DNA of 7,198 nt from Chloroflexota bacterium. Lineage in GTDB: Bacteria; Chloroflexota; Dehalococcoidia; Lucifugimonadales; JAPUKM01. The notes below the pieces were generated by a model, which was not told where the DNA came from, ran no database searches, and saw nothing but the letters and a program-made list of their open reading frames with translations. Shown here piece by piece: positions 6,515 through 7,198 of this stretch. The stretch lies in contig JAPUKM010000200.1 in assembly GCA_027295645.1 (NCBI GenBank), positions 1 through 7,198 on the forward strand. The letters run 5' to 3'. Every line of letters begins with the position of its first letter. Positions within the stretch are counted from its first letter, which is position 1. Both the position numbers and the translations under genes were made by a program.

Positions 6515-7198
6515 TTAAGGGGAATGTGGAGCGTCGCTCTCTGGCTGGCGGAGGCCACGGTACCAGTCCAGAATCTCCTCTCCCCTCCAGAAGAGAACTC
6601 CGGGGTGTTGCCGCATGTATTCGTAGATCTGCTCGAAGTATTTTATCCTCTGGGGGACGCCGCTGATGTAGGGGTGGACGGCGATGGCCATAATCCTGGC
6701 GGTGTGCCGTCCCTCCTCGTACAACCTGTCGAACTGGTCTTTCGCGCGGTCGAACAGCTCACGGGCCGGGTGGTGCTGCACGAGCATCATCGGGATATCG
6801 TTGAGCTCCAGGGTGTAGGGCACCATCAGGAGAGGCCTGGAGGTGGTCTTGATCTCGAAGGGCTGGTCGTCAGCGACCCAGTCGGAGACGTACTCGATCC
6901 CCTCCTCTGCCAGGATGTCGAGCGTATCCCAGGTCTCGGTGAGGCCCGGGCCGAGCCAGCCTCGCGGCGGGCGGCCCAGGTAGCCGCGTATCGTTTCGAC
7001 CGACCTGTGTATCACATCCCGCTGGTCGTCGGCCAGATGCAGGGCCTGCTGAGTGTAGCCGTGTCCCATGAACTCCCAGTCAGCGTCTCTGGCCGCATCC
7101 GCTACACGCGGATAGGAGAGGCAGACCGCGGCGTTGATCGCCATAGTGGCCTTGATCCGGTGCCTGTCCAGCGCCTCCTTGAGCCGCCAGAAGCCGAC
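6515..7198 (-). CDS. Polysaccharide deacetylase-fold hydrolase, PuuE/HpPgdA-like (N-terminus outside window)
   Basis: The frame is open to base 7198 with no stop, so the ATG at 7144 is internal and the true start lies to the right; 227 C-terminal residues are visible. Subgroup signatures are VGFWRLKEALDRHRIKATMA (1-20), WEFMGHGYTQ (41-50), RGWLGPGLTET (79-89), DWVADDQP (106-113), the PY.LELNDIP stretch (127-136) and HPYISGVPQR (175-184). These match the NodB-fold (CE4) group that includes peptidoglycan deacetylase HpPgdA, PuuE-type allantoinases and cyclic imidases; such enzymes hydrolyse an N-acetyl group or a cyclic amide bond. The first catalytic motif, with its Asp, is off the window. H46 is kept, but the residue four further on, His in the usual metal-binding H-x3-H motif, is Q50, so metal use is uncertain. 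It is probably cytoplasmic, though a signal peptide cannot be excluded because the N-terminus is missing. The gene leads the hydroxylase gene by 13 nt, so ring opening or amide hydrolysis in one pathway is plausible. Confidence 0.85.
   Translation of the reverse strand, partial: VGFWRLKEALDRHRIKATMAINAAVCLSYPRVADAARDADWEFMGHGYTQQALHLADDQRDVIHRSVETIRGYLGRPPRGWLGPGLTETWDTLDILAEEGIEYVSDWVADDQPFEIKTTSRPLLMVPYTLELNDIPMMLVQHHPARELFDRAKDQFDRLYEEGRHTARIMAIAVHPYISGVPQRIKYFEQIYEYMRQHPGVLFWRGEEILDWYRGLRQPESDAPHSP

Noticed and set aside
6502..6558. Longer version of the second large subunit starting at 6558
   Set aside because: It would overlap the deacetylase gene by 44 nt and add 19 residues with no family similarity, whereas the 6501 start has a Shine-Dalgarno site.

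Overview
The window is 7.2 kb of gene-dense, GC-rich bacterial DNA with strong Shine-Dalgarno sites. It holds two gene sets that converge on a short gap at about 4055-4248. Nothing in it fixes the taxon. The mix of a UbiD-family decarboxylase, several molybdenum hydroxylase subunits and a PuuE-like deacetylase is the sort found in environmental heterotrophs such as Chloroflexota or related soil, marine and groundwater lineages, but that placement is a guess.

Left, plus strand (1-4054): the 3' end of a UbiD-family (prenylated-FMN) decarboxylase is followed after 18 nt by a complete three-subunit molybdenum hydroxylase of the xanthine dehydrogenase / 4-hydroxybenzoyl-CoA reductase superfamily. 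The order is small [2Fe-2S] subunit, large molybdopterin subunit, then FAD subunit, with an 8-nt overlap between the last two. This reads as one operon that decarboxylates an aromatic or heteroaromatic acid and hydroxylates or dehydroxylates a ring, or oxidises an aldehyde. The substrate cannot be read from the sequence.

Right, minus strand (7198-4249): a polysaccharide-deacetylase-fold protein of the PuuE/HpPgdA-like group (5' end off the window) is followed after 13 nt by a second, clearly divergent molybdenum hydroxylase large subunit. No small or FAD subunit accompanies it here.

Middle (4051-4248): downstream of the minus-strand large subunit, and not a normal-length ORF, is the start of a response-regulator receiver domain with its own Shine-Dalgarno site. 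It is cut off after about 46 codons, before the phosphoacceptor aspartate. The cut coincides with an AT-rich 10-bp hairpin at the stop codon of the FAD-subunit gene, so this looks like a rearrangement junction or an eroded gene.

The most unusual structural point is a perfect 32-bp inverted match in the same reading frame of the two convergent large-subunit genes, about 1.84 kb apart. An inversion across it would exchange the C-terminal parts of the two enzymes without breaking either frame.
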